Source: Actinoplanes octamycinicus
GTDB lineage: Bacteria; Actinomycetota; Actinomycetes; Mycobacteriales; Micromonosporaceae
Reading direction: 5' to 3'
DNA: 64,000 nt
NCBI RefSeq assembly: GCF_014205225.1
Contig: NZ_JACHNB010000001.1
Location: 6,429,501-6,493,500, forward strand
A program made the position numbers and the translations under genes. Below, piece by piece: positions 32,089 through 40,225 of the stretch. Below the pieces are notes generated by a model. That model saw only the letters and a list, made by a program, of their open reading frames with translations, was not told the origin of the DNA and made no database searches. The number at the start of each line of letters is the position of its first letter. The first letter of the stretch is position 1.

Positions 32089-33753
32089 ATGCGACGAGTA
32101 GGGCTGGGAGTGGGCGCGGCGTTCGCGGCCGGGCTCGCCGTGCAGGGCGTCATGCCGCTGCTCGGGGAGCGCACCGGCGTGGTGACCGACAACCTGCTGC
32201 TGGCGCTGATCGCCCTCGTCACCACGCTCGGCCACTGCGCCCAGGCGCGGATGTCGCGCGGGACACAGCGCCTGGCCTGGGTCCTCGCGGCCGTCGCGGC
32301 CGGCCTGTGGTCGGCGTCCAGCGTGGTCGACACGGTGGACGTCTTCCTGTTCACCGAGACCTCGCTCGACGAGCTGATGGCGGTGGGCGCGGCGCTGTGT
32401 TCGCTGGCCGCGCTGGTGCTGCTCGGCAGCGTCGGCCGGGCCGGGCGCGGCGACCGGCTGCCCCGGCTGCTCGACGTCGCGACCGTCTCCGGCGCGCTGT
32501 TCCTGCTCGCCTGGGAGTTCGTGGTCGGGCCGGCGCACGCCCGGCTGCCCGGGTTCAGCGGCCCGCTCATCGTCATGGTGGTGTTGCCCGAGATGATCGG
32601 CGCGGCCTACGCGGTGGTGCTGCTCTCCCGCAGCCTGTCCAACCGCGGCGACACCGCGCTGACGCTGCTGGCACTGGGCCTGATGGCGTTCGCGGCCACC
32701 ATGCTGCTGGCCGTGTACAACGCCGCGCACCAGCTGCCGTGGTACGCCACCGGGGTGGGTGCCGGCTACGTCGTCGCCGGGCTGCTCACCGCGCTGGCCA
32801 GCCGGGCGCCGTTGCCGGTGGAGACGTTCACCGAGCAGGCGCACCGGGCCGGGCGGTGGCTGCTGCTGCCGTACCTTCCGGTGGGTCTCGCCTTCGCGGT
32901 CGCGGCGGGGCGCTACGTGCGCACCGGCACCGTCACCGCGGCGCTGTTCTGGCTGCTGCTGGCCACCGCCACGCTGGTGCTGGTCCGGCAGTTCCTCAAC
33001 CTGCGGGTCAATCAGCGGCTCGCCGACGAGCTGCGGCGCCGCAGTGCCGAACTGGCCCACCAGGCCTCGCACGACGCGCTGACCGGGCTGGCCAACCGGG
33101 CCGGCTTCCAGCAGCGGGCCGAGGCCGCGCTGGCCGCGGCCGGCCCGGACGGGCTCACCGGCGTCCTGCTGATCGACCTGGACGGCTTCAAGGCGGTCAA
33201 CGACACCTACGGCCACGGCGCCGGGGACGCGCTGCTGGTCGGTGTGGCCGCCCGGCTCCGCGCCGGGGTGCGCGGCGGCGACACGGTGGCCCGGCTCGGC
33301 GGTGACGAGTTCGCCGTCGTGCTGCCGCACCTCAACCACCCGGGCGAGGTCCACGACATCGGCCGGCGCGTGCTGCACCACCTGACCGAGCCGATCGACG
33401 TGGGCGGCACCGTGGTCACCGCCCGGGGCAGTGTCGGCGCGACCGTCGGCGTGGGCGCCCGGCACGACCCGCTGGAGCTGGTCGAGCAGGCCGACGTCGC
33501 GCTGTACGAGGCGAAGGCGGCCGGCAAGGGCGTGGTGCGCGTCCACGCCTCGGTGTCAGCCGGCCGGTTTGCGGGCGAGCAGCAGCGAGAACCGCAGGGT
33601 GTCGTCCTGGGCGGTGAGATCGACGGTGTCCACGGTGAAACCGGCGGTCCGCAGGTCGCGCCGCACGGCCGGCAGGGGAGTGGTCCGGTAGTACATGACG
33701 AACGGCGGGCGCACCAGCGAGTTGCGGACCACCATGGCCAGGTCCAGGCCTAG
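32089..33753 (+). CDS. membrane diguanylate cyclase (GGDEF)
   Basis: 554-residue protein. About ten hydrophobic helices (residues 1-290) precede a short coiled linker (QRLADELRRRSAELAHQASH) and a GGDEF domain: DALTGLANRAGF, DLDGFKAVNDTYGHGAGDALL and GGDEF (404-408). An intact inhibitory I-site RGGD (395-398) sits five residues upstream, so product feedback is expected. The GGDEF fold ends near VRVHAS (about 490); a further 65 residues follow that are the antisense of the convergent methyltransferase's last 198 bp, i.e. the natural stop seems lost. ATG 32089 follows GGTGGAGG. Confidence 0.9.
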   Translation: MRRVGLGVGAAFAAGLAVQGVMPLLGERTGVVTDNLLLALIALVTTLGHCAQARMSRGTQRLAWVLAAVAAGLWSASSVVDTVDVFLFTETSLDELMAVGAALCSLAALVLLGSVGRAGRGDRLPRLLDVATVSGALFLLAWEFVVGPAHARLPGFSGPLIVMVVLPEMIGAAYAVVLLSRSLSNRGDTALTLLALGLMAFAATMLLAVYNAAHQLPWYATGVGAGYVVAGLLTALASRAPLPVETFTEQAHRAGRWLLLPYLPVGLAFAVAAGRYVRTGTVTAALFWLLLATATLVLVRQFLNLRVNQRLADELRRRSAELAHQASHDALTGLANRAGFQQRAEAALAAAGPDGLTGVLLIDLDGFKAVNDTYGHGAGDALLVGVAARLRAGVRGGDTVARLGGDEFAVVLPHLNHPGEVHDIGRRVLHHLTEPIDVGGTVVTARGSVGATVGVGARHDPLELVEQADVALYEAKAAGKGVVRVHASVSAGRFAGEQQREPQGVVLGGEIDGVHGETGGPQVAPHGRQGSGPVVHDERRAHQRVADHHGQVQA

Positions 33754-34290
33754 GGTCGCCCAGTAGACGCCGGTGTTCTGGGCCGGCAGGTCACCGGTCG
33801 CGACGGCGAAGAGGCCGCCCGGGCGCAGCGCCCGGTGCACGCCGGCGAACAGGGCGGGCCGCTCCGAGGGCAGGAAGTGCCCGAGCGCGCCGAAGGTCAC
33901 CGCCAGGTCGAAGCCGCCGGTGAACGGGAGCGCCCGGACGTCGGCGCGCACCAGCTCCGCCTCCGGGACGGCGGCTCGCGCCTCGGCGAGCATGCCGGCG
34001 CTGAAGTCGACGCCGGTCACCCGCTCCCGGCACAGCCGTCGCAGGACGGTCAGGCCGGCGCCGGTGCCGCAGCAGACGTCCAGGCCGCTGCGGAACGGCC
34101 CGGCCTTCGACAGCTCCTGGACGGTCGCGTCGAGGATGCCGTCCGGCGTCCGGAACGGCGTGTGGTCGAACTTCCCGGCGAGGTGGTCATATCCGCGTTC
34201 GACCGAGGAGAGCGCTTCGACGCACAGGTCCCGCAGCGACGGCCCTTGAGGAGAGAACACCCGGCCGAGCCTACCGGCCATCGCCGGCAC
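33556..34290 (-). CDS. SAM-dependent methyltransferase
   Basis: 244-residue class I methyltransferase. Motif I is GLDVCCGTGAGLTVLRRL (about 67-84), the acidic-loop GVDFSAGMLAEARA comes next, then ADVRALPF, FDLAVTFGALGHFL and LFAGVHRALRPGGLFAVATG. The C-terminal AGFTVDTVDLTAQDDTLRF finishes the fold. Substrate is not evident (small molecule more likely than RNA). Its 3' 198 bp overlap the end of the convergent GGDEF reading frame, though its own stop at 33556-33558 lies where homologues would be expected to end. Confidence 0.92.
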   Translation of the reverse strand: MPAMAGRLGRVFSPQGPSLRDLCVEALSSVERGYDHLAGKFDHTPFRTPDGILDATVQELSKAGPFRSGLDVCCGTGAGLTVLRRLCRERVTGVDFSAGMLAEARAAVPEAELVRADVRALPFTGGFDLAVTFGALGHFLPSERPALFAGVHRALRPGGLFAVATGDLPAQNTGVYWATLGLDLAMVVRNSLVRPPFVMYYRTTPLPAVRRDLRTAGFTVDTVDLTAQDDTLRFSLLLARKPAG

Positions 34291-34320
34291 GGTGACCGCT
34301 CGTCACCCGAGCACCACAGG

Positions 34321-34357
34321 GCGATGCACCACCCAGCCGGGCCGGGTGGTGCATCGC
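34321..34357 (-). terminator. strong terminator hairpin of the cellulase gene
   Basis: GCGATGCACCACCC (34321-34334) pairs without mismatch with GGGTGGTGCATCGC (34344-34357) around a 9-nt loop, 10 nt after the cellulase stop codon on the minus strand. No U-tail. Confidence 0.85.
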
Positions 34358-34367
34358 GAGGTGCCGA

Positions 34368-35615
34368 TCAGCGCAGCGGCGGGTTCGCCAGCCTCACCAG
34401 CTCCTCGGCCTGCTGCGGGAACCAGGCGCCGGCGGCCGGGTCGGCGATGCCGCCGCGGGCCGGGTCGACGCCGGTGCCGGTGCCGCGGTCGCACTGGCCG
34501 TCGGACTGGCCGGGCGTCTTCACCCACAGGAAGGCGTCCGCGAGCGGGTCACCGGTCCGGGTGGTCGGGCGCAGGCCCAGGCCCCGGTCCGGCGGGTTGC
34601 ACCAGGTCTGCGGGTCCGGCCAGGTGACGCCGGCCGGCGCGGTCCACGGTCCCTGCCCGTTGCGGCTGGTGTCCACGACGAAGTGGGACAGCTTGCGCGG
34701 CGACACGTCGCCGACCGTGGCGTCGTACCAGGCGTCGCTCAGCGGCCAGGTGCTGAAGTCGCCCGGGCTGGCCGGGTAGTACTGGCTGGCGCACTGCTCG
34801 AAGTGCCCGCGCGCCTCGGCCGGTCCCTGGGTGCCGTAGTAGACGCACTTCGAGATCCAGTCGCCGTACTTCAGCTGCCGCTCGGTGGTCTCGTAGTTCG
34901 ACACGTTCAGGAAGAAGCCGTCGGCCTTGCGCACCCCGGCCTTGACCAGCCGGTCCGCGATGTCGCCGACGCCGAGCCAGGCGCTGTGCGTGCCGTCCAG
35001 GTAGACGCTGGTGTGCGGCAGCTTGGCCAGCCGGTCCACCGCGTAGTTCAGCATCGCGAACCGGTCGGCGGCGGCGGTGGCCGCGTCGGCCTCGGCCGGC
35101 TGGCACCACTCCAGGCTGCCGTTGATGGTGGTGTACCAGGGGATGATGCCGAGGCCGTCCGGCTCCAGCATGACGGCCGCCTTCGACCCGCCGATGCCGG
35201 CCGCGAAGGCGTCGATCCAGGCCTGGTACTCGGCGACCGAGGTGGCGCCGCCCGCCGAGTACTGCGAGCAGTCGCGGAACGGGATGTTGTAGGCGACGAA
35301 GACCGGCATGGCCTTCTGCTTGGCCGCGCGCCGGGCTTCGGCCCGGACGGACTGGGTCAGCGTACGACCGGAGCCGCCGGTCACCCAGATCGCCTGCGGC
35401 GTCTCCACCATGGTGCGGATCTGATGTGCCAGCCGCCACTGGCCGGCGGCCTTGAGCGCGGCGATCTGCTCGACGGCGCCCGGGTCGGGCTCCGGGGTGG
35501 AGAACCGGGTGCCGTCCGGAATGACGGCGGCCGCTGGCGACGAGCTGATGGCCAGGGTCACCGCGCAGGCGGCGAGGACAGTGGCTGCCCGCCGCAAAGG
35601 TAGTGACGAGGTCAC
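34368..35615 (-). CDS. secreted GH6 cellulase (endoglucanase/cellobiohydrolase)
   Basis: 415-residue inverting beta-1,4-glucanase. GTG 35615 has GAGGAG 5 nt upstream; a signal peptide (1-30, ending SSPAAA) follows. GH6 blocks: FVAYNIPFRDCSQYSAGG, AAVMLEPDGLG, SVYLDGTHSAWLGVGDIA, GFFLNVSNYETTE, FVVDTSRNGQGPW, WCNPPDRGLGLRPTT and DAFLWVKTPGQSDGQC. Conserved acids in YSAGG-flanking and EPDG/VDTSRNG regions are in place. There is no carbohydrate-binding module. The operator at 35641 predicts cellobiose-type induction through a CebR-like LacI regulator. Confidence 0.95.
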   Translation of the reverse strand: MTSSLPLRRAATVLAACAVTLAISSSPAAAVIPDGTRFSTPEPDPGAVEQIAALKAAGQWRLAHQIRTMVETPQAIWVTGGSGRTLTQSVRAEARRAAKQKAMPVFVAYNIPFRDCSQYSAGGATSVAEYQAWIDAFAAGIGGSKAAVMLEPDGLGIIPWYTTINGSLEWCQPAEADAATAAADRFAMLNYAVDRLAKLPHTSVYLDGTHSAWLGVGDIADRLVKAGVRKADGFFLNVSNYETTERQLKYGDWISKCVYYGTQGPAEARGHFEQCASQYYPASPGDFSTWPLSDAWYDATVGDVSPRKLSHFVVDTSRNGQGPWTAPAGVTWPDPQTWCNPPDRGLGLRPTTRTGDPLADAFLWVKTPGQSDGQCDRGTGTGVDPARGGIADPAAGAWFPQQAEELVRLANPPLR

Positions 35616-35640
35616 AGTGGACTCCTCAGTGGATCGATGG

Positions 35641-35654
35641 TGGGAGCGTTCCCA
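35641..35654 (-). promoter_or_regulatory. CebR-like operator of the cellulase gene
   Basis: TGGGAGCGTTCCCA differs at one base from the 14-bp CebR palindrome TGGGAGCGCTCCCA known from Streptomyces cellulolytic genes. It lies 26 nt upstream of the cellulase start, where a LacI-family repressor would block initiation until cellobiose or a cello-oligosaccharide is present. Confidence 0.8.
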
Positions 35655-35789
35655 TCTCTCCGTGTGAGCCTCGATGCCACATCCGGCCAAGTCAATGGGA
35701 CGACGGTCCGGAATGCGTCGTACTCCGGGTCAGCGCCGTTTCTCCTCATGCCGCCGAAACAGCTTGATTCGGCCCGATGACAGTGTGTG

Positions 35790-36158
35790 TCAGTCTCCGA
35801 TGAAGACCAGTTGACGGTGGTGTGGTCGTCCTGGTGCAGCCCGCAGCAGTTCTGCCAGGGCGATGACAGGCGCGGCTGCTTCGGTCACCTTCTCGTCGGG
35901 GTGCTCGACTGCCAGCGCCTTCAGCTCTGCGATGAGCCTCTCGGCCTGGCGGGAGTTGAAGTAGGTGTCGTCGTACTCGTCAACGCCGGCGAGCAGCGGA
36001 TACCGGGCCGGGTCCATGAAGGCGTACGCGGCGAGCCGATTGACATCGACGACGCTCTTCAGGGTGTCGACGACCTCACCGGTGTACTCCTGGACGCGAA
36101 CGCTGATACCCACAACGCCATTGTCCGGGATGGTGAGTGTCATGTCGATCATCGGCAA
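35790..36158 (-). CDS. small protein of unknown function
   Basis: 122-residue acidic protein, family not recognised: MTLTIPDNGVVGISVRVQEY, VVDTLKSVVDVNRLAAYAFM and SRQAERLIAELKALAVEHPD. Several Met codons at the start (36158, 36152, 36143) leave the exact start open. No signal peptide or membrane segment. It leads a stretch of small accessory proteins with lower GC third positions than the core genes, typical of acquired immunity-like genes (inference). Confidence 0.6.
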   Translation of the reverse strand: MPMIDMTLTIPDNGVVGISVRVQEYTGEVVDTLKSVVDVNRLAAYAFMDPARYPLLAGVDEYDDTYFNSRQAERLIAELKALAVEHPDEKVTEAAAPVIALAELLRAAPGRPHHRQLVFIGD

Positions 36159-36165
36159 CGTCCGC

Positions 36166-36710
36166 TCACGCCGCGGAGAACGCGCGCTGGATCCTGTTGC
36201 TGCCCGTGCCCAGCGCAGTAGCCGGCAGGCACCGTGATCGCCGTCGGTCGCGCAGCTCTTGTCGGCAGCGGCGTCGGGCGGCCGGGTCGGCCAGCAGGCG
36301 CTCCCGCGTCGATCGCTCGATCTCCGCGAGGGTGCGGGGTTGGGCCGGCGGGCTGGCCGGGGGCAGGAGGTCGGGGAGCCACAGGTGCGTCTCGGTGGGC
36401 GGGATCTGGGCTTCGTGGCCCCACCAGCGGTGGGTGGACCATGGATCCACGGTGCTTACCGCGTACGCAAACTGGTGTGTCTGGTCTTGATCGGTGTCGT
36501 GCCACTGCTCGTTGACGGTGGTGAGGACGGGCCATTGGCCGGTTCGGTCGAGTGCGGCGCGGGCGGACCGCCAGGACGGGAGCAGCCGGGCCGGGTCGAG
36601 GCCGGGACCACGAGGGTGTCGCCGAGGCCCTCGGCGATCGGGAGGCTGTCCAGAACGGTCCCGCGCAGGACGGCGGCGATCTCGTCGGGGTCCTCCAGCG
36701 CGGCGGTCAT
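36166..36710 (-). pseudogene. frameshifted gene of unknown function
   Basis: Two minus-strand frames complement each other. The first, from ATG 36710, gives TAALEDPDEIAAVLRGTVLD then LPIAEGLGDTLVVP and loses sense after about 36600. The second continues in another frame with LLPSWRSARAALDRTGQWPV, then EQWHDTDQDQTHQFAYAVST and RWWGHEAQIPPTETHLWLPD to the stop at 36166. One base missing near 36600, in the run rich in G and C, explains the break. The rebuilt protein would be about 180 residues. It may be a real pseudogene or an assembly error. It lies 7 nt beyond the 35790 gene on the same strand. Confidence 0.6.
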
Positions 36711-36862
36711 GCCGGGAACCGTGACGATGCCGCACCGTTCATCGCGACCAGAAGATGTCAAACATGACGTTCACGCGACGTATGTGGATTTCGGAGGTAT
36801 CGGCGGTTATCGTAGTCATGCCCGCGCCGTTCCCCCCGTGACGGCGCGGGCCCCTTCTACTC

Positions 36863-37579
36863 ATGGGCCATGATGACGCCGTGATCATCCCCGGCTACCT
36901 GGATGGCTATGAGCCCGCGTTCGTCGAGTCGCCGTTGATCGACGGCGCCGAGATGATGCCGAGCGAGCTGTTCTGGCCCGCGTTCCTGCACACCGTGGGT
37001 GGCTCGGCGTCGGCGCCGCACGCCTTCGGCATCGATCCCGCCGACCTCGACGACGTCATCGACGCGTTGCTGGACGAGCAGCGGTGGCCGGTGTTCACGC
37101 TGAGAACCGCCGGGGCCGGCCGCGTGCACGTGGTCATGCGCAACTTCCCGGATGAGGGCGGCGTCGACTACGTCCTGGATCCCGGCACCGGGGACGACGC
37201 GATCCCGCTCGCGGACATGGAGGGGCACTTCCGCGGCCCCGCCCTCGCCTGGCCCGAGTTGATCGCCGCCGCTCAGCAGCGGGACGCCGACCGTACGCCG
37301 GCGGAGCGGCTGTTGCTCCTGCTGCCGGTCTGCGCGGACCGCGATCGGCCAGCTGACGCTGTGCGCGTCGTGGCGGCGGCGCTCACCGCGGTCGGCGTCA
37401 CGTCCGACGCCCGTCGGGTCGCCGAAGAGCTGCTGGACAGCCCTCGGTACTGGACCGGCGACTGCGCATGGACGCTGGTCGGCGACGCTCGGGTGTGTTC
37501 CGGGACGCATGCCTACCGCAGGCTCGGCGAGGAGCTGACGCCGGATCAGCTCCGCCTGGTCACGAAGGCATGGTCGTAA
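36863..37579 (+). CDS. protein of unknown function
   Basis: 238-residue cytoplasmic protein, no known family seen. It starts MGHDDAVIIPGYLDGYEPAF, contains WPAFLHTVGGSASAPHAFGI, DVIDALLDEQRWPVFTLRTA and DYVLDPGTGDDAIPLADMEG, and ends with CAWTLVGDARVCSGTHAYRR. The mixture of acidic alpha/beta segments resembles immunity-type proteins but no toxin is beside it. Upstream 36762-36862 holds an AT-richer stretch likely to contain the promoter. Confidence 0.65.
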   Translation: MGHDDAVIIPGYLDGYEPAFVESPLIDGAEMMPSELFWPAFLHTVGGSASAPHAFGIDPADLDDVIDALLDEQRWPVFTLRTAGAGRVHVVMRNFPDEGGVDYVLDPGTGDDAIPLADMEGHFRGPALAWPELIAAAQQRDADRTPAERLLLLLPVCADRDRPADAVRVVAAALTAVGVTSDARRVAEELLDSPRYWTGDCAWTLVGDARVCSGTHAYRRLGEELTPDQLRLVTKAWS

Positions 37580-37583
37580 GGCG

Positions 37584-37715
37584 TCAGCGCCAGCGGCGGG
37601 GGCACCAGCCGCGGCGGCGGAGGCGGCCGAGAACGTCCTCGGCGGCGTAGACGCCGATCATGCCGGCCAGGCCGGTGAGCACCGGGGTGATGACTTCGGA
37701 GATCTCGAGATGCAT
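37584..37715 (-). CDS. possible 43-residue single-span membrane protein
   Basis: Short frame MHLEISEVITPVLTGLAGMI followed by GVYAAEDVLGRLRRRGWCPR and RWR: one amphipathic/hydrophobic helix and a very basic tail. The longer frame from 37874 looks non-coding. No convincing ribosome-binding site, hence low confidence. The rest of 37716-37980 shows nothing else recognisable. Confidence 0.35.
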   Translation of the reverse strand: MHLEISEVITPVLTGLAGMIGVYAAEDVLGRLRRRGWCPRRWR

Positions 37716-37980
37716 ACCGGGCAGTTCGGCGGGCTCGGTAGCGAGACGGCCAGCCGATCGGGTGCGATCAGGTTTCCGATCCGGGGAGGCGGACGCAGCA
37801 GTGGTCCGGGCCCGGCTCGCGTCGGTCATGCCCTGGAGCAGGGGAAGGTCAGGGCGAAACCGGAAGGCAGCCACACCTCGGATGCGGGAGCAACGACGTC
37901 GGGGTCAACCGAGCCGAGAGCACCCAGGTCGGCCGAGAACACCGCTGTCCCGCCCGGCAGGTTGCTATCTTGGCCAGCTG

Positions 37981-38469
37981 ATGACGCGACGATTCGGTGA
38001 CCGGGACAGGTTCAGCGTGGAGGTCGGCGCGATCACGTCGCCCAGCCTGTGCACCGTCGACCTGTGGGCCGGCGGCAAATGGCTGACCACGGACGACAAC
38101 ACGGCCTTCGTGCCGAGCTTCCTTCGTTTCCTGCGCTCGACGGCGACGCGGGTCCGTCGCGGCGACGTCGGCCTCTGCCCTTTCCCGGAGCGGTCGCCCG
38201 AGGACATCTTCCGGCTGCTTCACGCGGACGACGAGTCGGATTTCCGGGAGCAGTTCTGGCTGCTGCACTGGGGCGAGACCGTTGACAATGTGAGCAGCTA
38301 CGTCTACCGGGACGGCGGCGACCTGGTGATCGTCTTTGCCTTCTGGCGGCCGTGGCATCGCTTCCCCGAGGACATGGGCAAGGTGTTCGTGGCCCGGATC
38401 CCGCCGGACGAGTTCGCCGACGTCCTCGAGCGGGCAGCCGACCTGTTGGCCGCCGAGTTGCCGTCCTGA
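37981..38469 (+). CDS. protein of unknown function
   Basis: 162-residue protein with no recognised family. Start MTRRFGDRDRFSVEVGAITS is preferred over the frame start at 37660 because the upstream part is Arg/Pro-rich shadow sequence. Features: VDLWAGGKWLTTDDNTAFVP, FPERSPEDIFRLLHADDESD and FREQFWLLHWGETVDNVSSY. Hydrophilic, acidic and soluble. A TATCTT hexamer 16 nt before the ATG could be its -10. Similar small proteins are frequent in Streptomyces/Actinoplanes accessory regions. Confidence 0.7.
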   Translation: MTRRFGDRDRFSVEVGAITSPSLCTVDLWAGGKWLTTDDNTAFVPSFLRFLRSTATRVRRGDVGLCPFPERSPEDIFRLLHADDESDFREQFWLLHWGETVDNVSSYVYRDGGDLVIVFAFWRPWHRFPEDMGKVFVARIPPDEFADVLERAADLLAAELPS

Positions 38470-38546
38470 CCCTCGGCCGCAGGAATGAATGGGTGGCACC
38501 GTGAGCCGCCGTGCCAGACTTTCCTGAGAAGGCCGCGTGATGGCGA

Positions 38547-38580
38547 CCTCCTGCGTCCGCCTGTCAGCAACCGCAGGAGG
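38547..38580 (+). terminator. hairpin after the 37981 gene
   Basis: CCTCCTGCG (38547-38555) and CGCAGGAGG (38572-38580) form a perfect 9-bp stem around 16 nt. In 38470-39003 the only other item is a possible small ORF at 38610-38753. Confidence 0.5.
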
Positions 38581-38609
38581 CCACCGCTCGCACCGGCGGT
38601 CTCGTCCAG

Positions 38610-38753
38610 TCAGACGAGGCCGCCGCCCTTCAGCGCCCCGTAGAGCGCTGCCACACCAGCCGCGATCCGCAACAGCAGGAATGCGGCTTCACCCGCGGTC
38701 CGCCAGCTCAGCCGCTTTCCGGTCGGCCGGCAGTCCTTCGGTTCGCCGTCCAC
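38610..38753 (-). CDS. possible 47-residue membrane peptide
   Basis: The frame ends with AFLLLRIAAGVAALYGALKG, a credible membrane helix, after a polar start (DGEPKDCRPTGKRLSWRTAG). GTG 38753 has GGGAGGAAGG 10 nt upstream. No family; coding status unproven. Confidence 0.35.
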   Translation of the reverse strand: MDGEPKDCRPTGKRLSWRTAGEAAFLLLRIAAGVAALYGALKGGGLV

Positions 38754-39003
38754 CAGATCTCGCCCTTCCTCCCGGAGCGTGGTCGTCTCCAGGCGCCCAA
38801 GAGACGGTGTGCCCGGGAGGATGGGGTCGGAAGATGAACGCCATACCAACAACGGTACGGAGAGAAGCCCGGCTGGCACCGTGAGTGAATGAGTAAGCAT
38901 TCCGAGATTGATGGACACCGCACCTGCGCGGGTCCATCGGCGGTCGGGCCGGGGGAGACGGCGGTTGTAGTTTTGCCGGAGGGCTGGGCAGGAGGGGAAC
39001 TCG

Positions 39004-39225
39004 ATGGCCAAGCGGTGGCAGGACCTCAGCCGGGGACAGCAGCGGGTGATTGTCGGGGTGGCGGCGGTTGAGGCGGCGCTGAAGGTGGCGATGCTTCTTG
39101 ACCTCAAGCGGCGGCCAGGGGATCAGGTCCGAGGGCCCAAGTGGGTGTGGGCTTCCACCGCCCTGGTGAATACCGGCGGCCTGGTGCAGGGCGCCTACTT
39201 CCTGTTCGGGCGCGTCTTGCGGTAG
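39004..39225 (+). CDS. small two-span membrane protein
   Basis: 73-residue protein: MAKRWQDLSRGQQRVIVGVA, hydrophobic helix around 15-32, a basic loop (DLKRRPGDQVRGPKWVW) and a second helix (about 48-68) ending FLFGRVLR. The pattern, with a conserved K/R-x-R-P-x-x-x-V-R-G-x-K-W-x-W loop, is common in actinobacterial DUF5652/PLDc_N-like small proteins. AGGAGGGGA precedes the ATG by 5 nt. Function unknown. Confidence 0.75.
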   Translation: MAKRWQDLSRGQQRVIVGVAAVEAALKVAMLLDLKRRPGDQVRGPKWVWASTALVNTGGLVQGAYFLFGRVLR

Positions 39226-39332
39226 GCGGCACCCCACTCCCGGGGCGGAGCGGATCGCCGCGTTCGCGGACGGACTGGAGCCGGCCGAACCTGGCCGGCC
39301 TCAGGAGAACCCGGCGTAGGGACGGGCGGGGG

Positions 39333-40160
39333 TCAGGAGCGCCAGGCGCCGGGCCGATGCTCTGGCACGGCCAGGTCGGCGACCAGGGCGAAGTGGTCGC
39401 TGGCCCACACTCCGTCGACCGGCTCGTCGAAGGCCAGCCGGCAGTCGGTGACGTCCAGGGTGGGGCCGTGGACGCCGGAGCGGACCATCACGTAGTCGAT
39501 GCGGCGGCCCAGTTCCAGTGGCATCTCGCCGGCTCGTACGAGCGGGTTCGCCGGGGTGAAGGTGTGGCCCGGCTCGTCCGGGTGCACGGCGGCCCAGGCG
39601 TCGCGGTAGGCGACGCTGACTCCGTCCAGGGACTGCTTGCCGGTCAGGAAGCGGATGCCGGCCGAGTCCGGCGGGTCGTCCAGGTCGCCGGCGAGCACCA
39701 CGTGCCGGTCCCGCCCGGCGAGCTGGTCGTCGATGAACCTGGCGCAGGCCACCGCTTGCAGCTCGCGCTCCACGGCGTACCCGAATTGCCAGGTCGGTTT
39801 GTGGTGCGCGAACAGCAGCGGGCCGAACGGCGGGGGCGCGTCGATCTCGGCGACCACGGTGGCGCTCCACGGCAGGTCGACCCGCTCGGTGACCCGCAGG
39901 TCGAGCTCGTGCACCGCGCGGACGGGCCACCGGCTGCCGAGGACGGCCCCGACGCCGTTGCCGGAGCGTGCGGAGTGCGGCACGACGTGGTATTCCGCGC
40001 CGAGCACGTCCCGCGCCTCGGCCGTCTCCTGCACGGCGATCAGGTCGGGGCGCAGCCGCTCGATGCCGGCGGCGAGCACCGGGCGCCGCCGGGGCCAGTC
40101 GGCGTGCTCCGGCGACAGCAGGTTCACCGTCATGACGCGCAAGCGTGTCGAGTCCCACAT
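39333..40160 (-). CDS. endonuclease/exonuclease/phosphatase family protein
   Basis: 275-residue metal-dependent phosphoesterase fold (DNase I-like). Motifs: LRVMTVNLLSPEHADWPRRR, LRPDLIAVQETAEARD (metal-binding Glu), RHVVLAGDLDDPPDSAGIRF (Asp-x-Asn-type active site, here DLD), RRIDYVMVRSG and WASDHFALVADLAVPEH (catalytic His). Asn of the usual GDFN motif is replaced by Asp. No signal peptide, so a cytosolic nuclease, phosphatase or phosphodiesterase. ATG 40160 is the best start; the gene is divergent from the interrupted GDSL hydrolase. Confidence 0.9.
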   Translation of the reverse strand: MWDSTRLRVMTVNLLSPEHADWPRRRPVLAAGIERLRPDLIAVQETAEARDVLGAEYHVVPHSARSGNGVGAVLGSRWPVRAVHELDLRVTERVDLPWSATVVAEIDAPPPFGPLLFAHHKPTWQFGYAVERELQAVACARFIDDQLAGRDRHVVLAGDLDDPPDSAGIRFLTGKQSLDGVSVAYRDAWAAVHPDEPGHTFTPANPLVRAGEMPLELGRRIDYVMVRSGVHGPTLDVTDCRLAFDEPVDGVWASDHFALVADLAVPEHRPGAWRS

Positions 40161-40225
40161 GCCGGTAGAGGTACCGAGCGTGGGGCGGCGGAAACATGTT
40201 CCGGGCCGTGACGGTTGACCATCAT

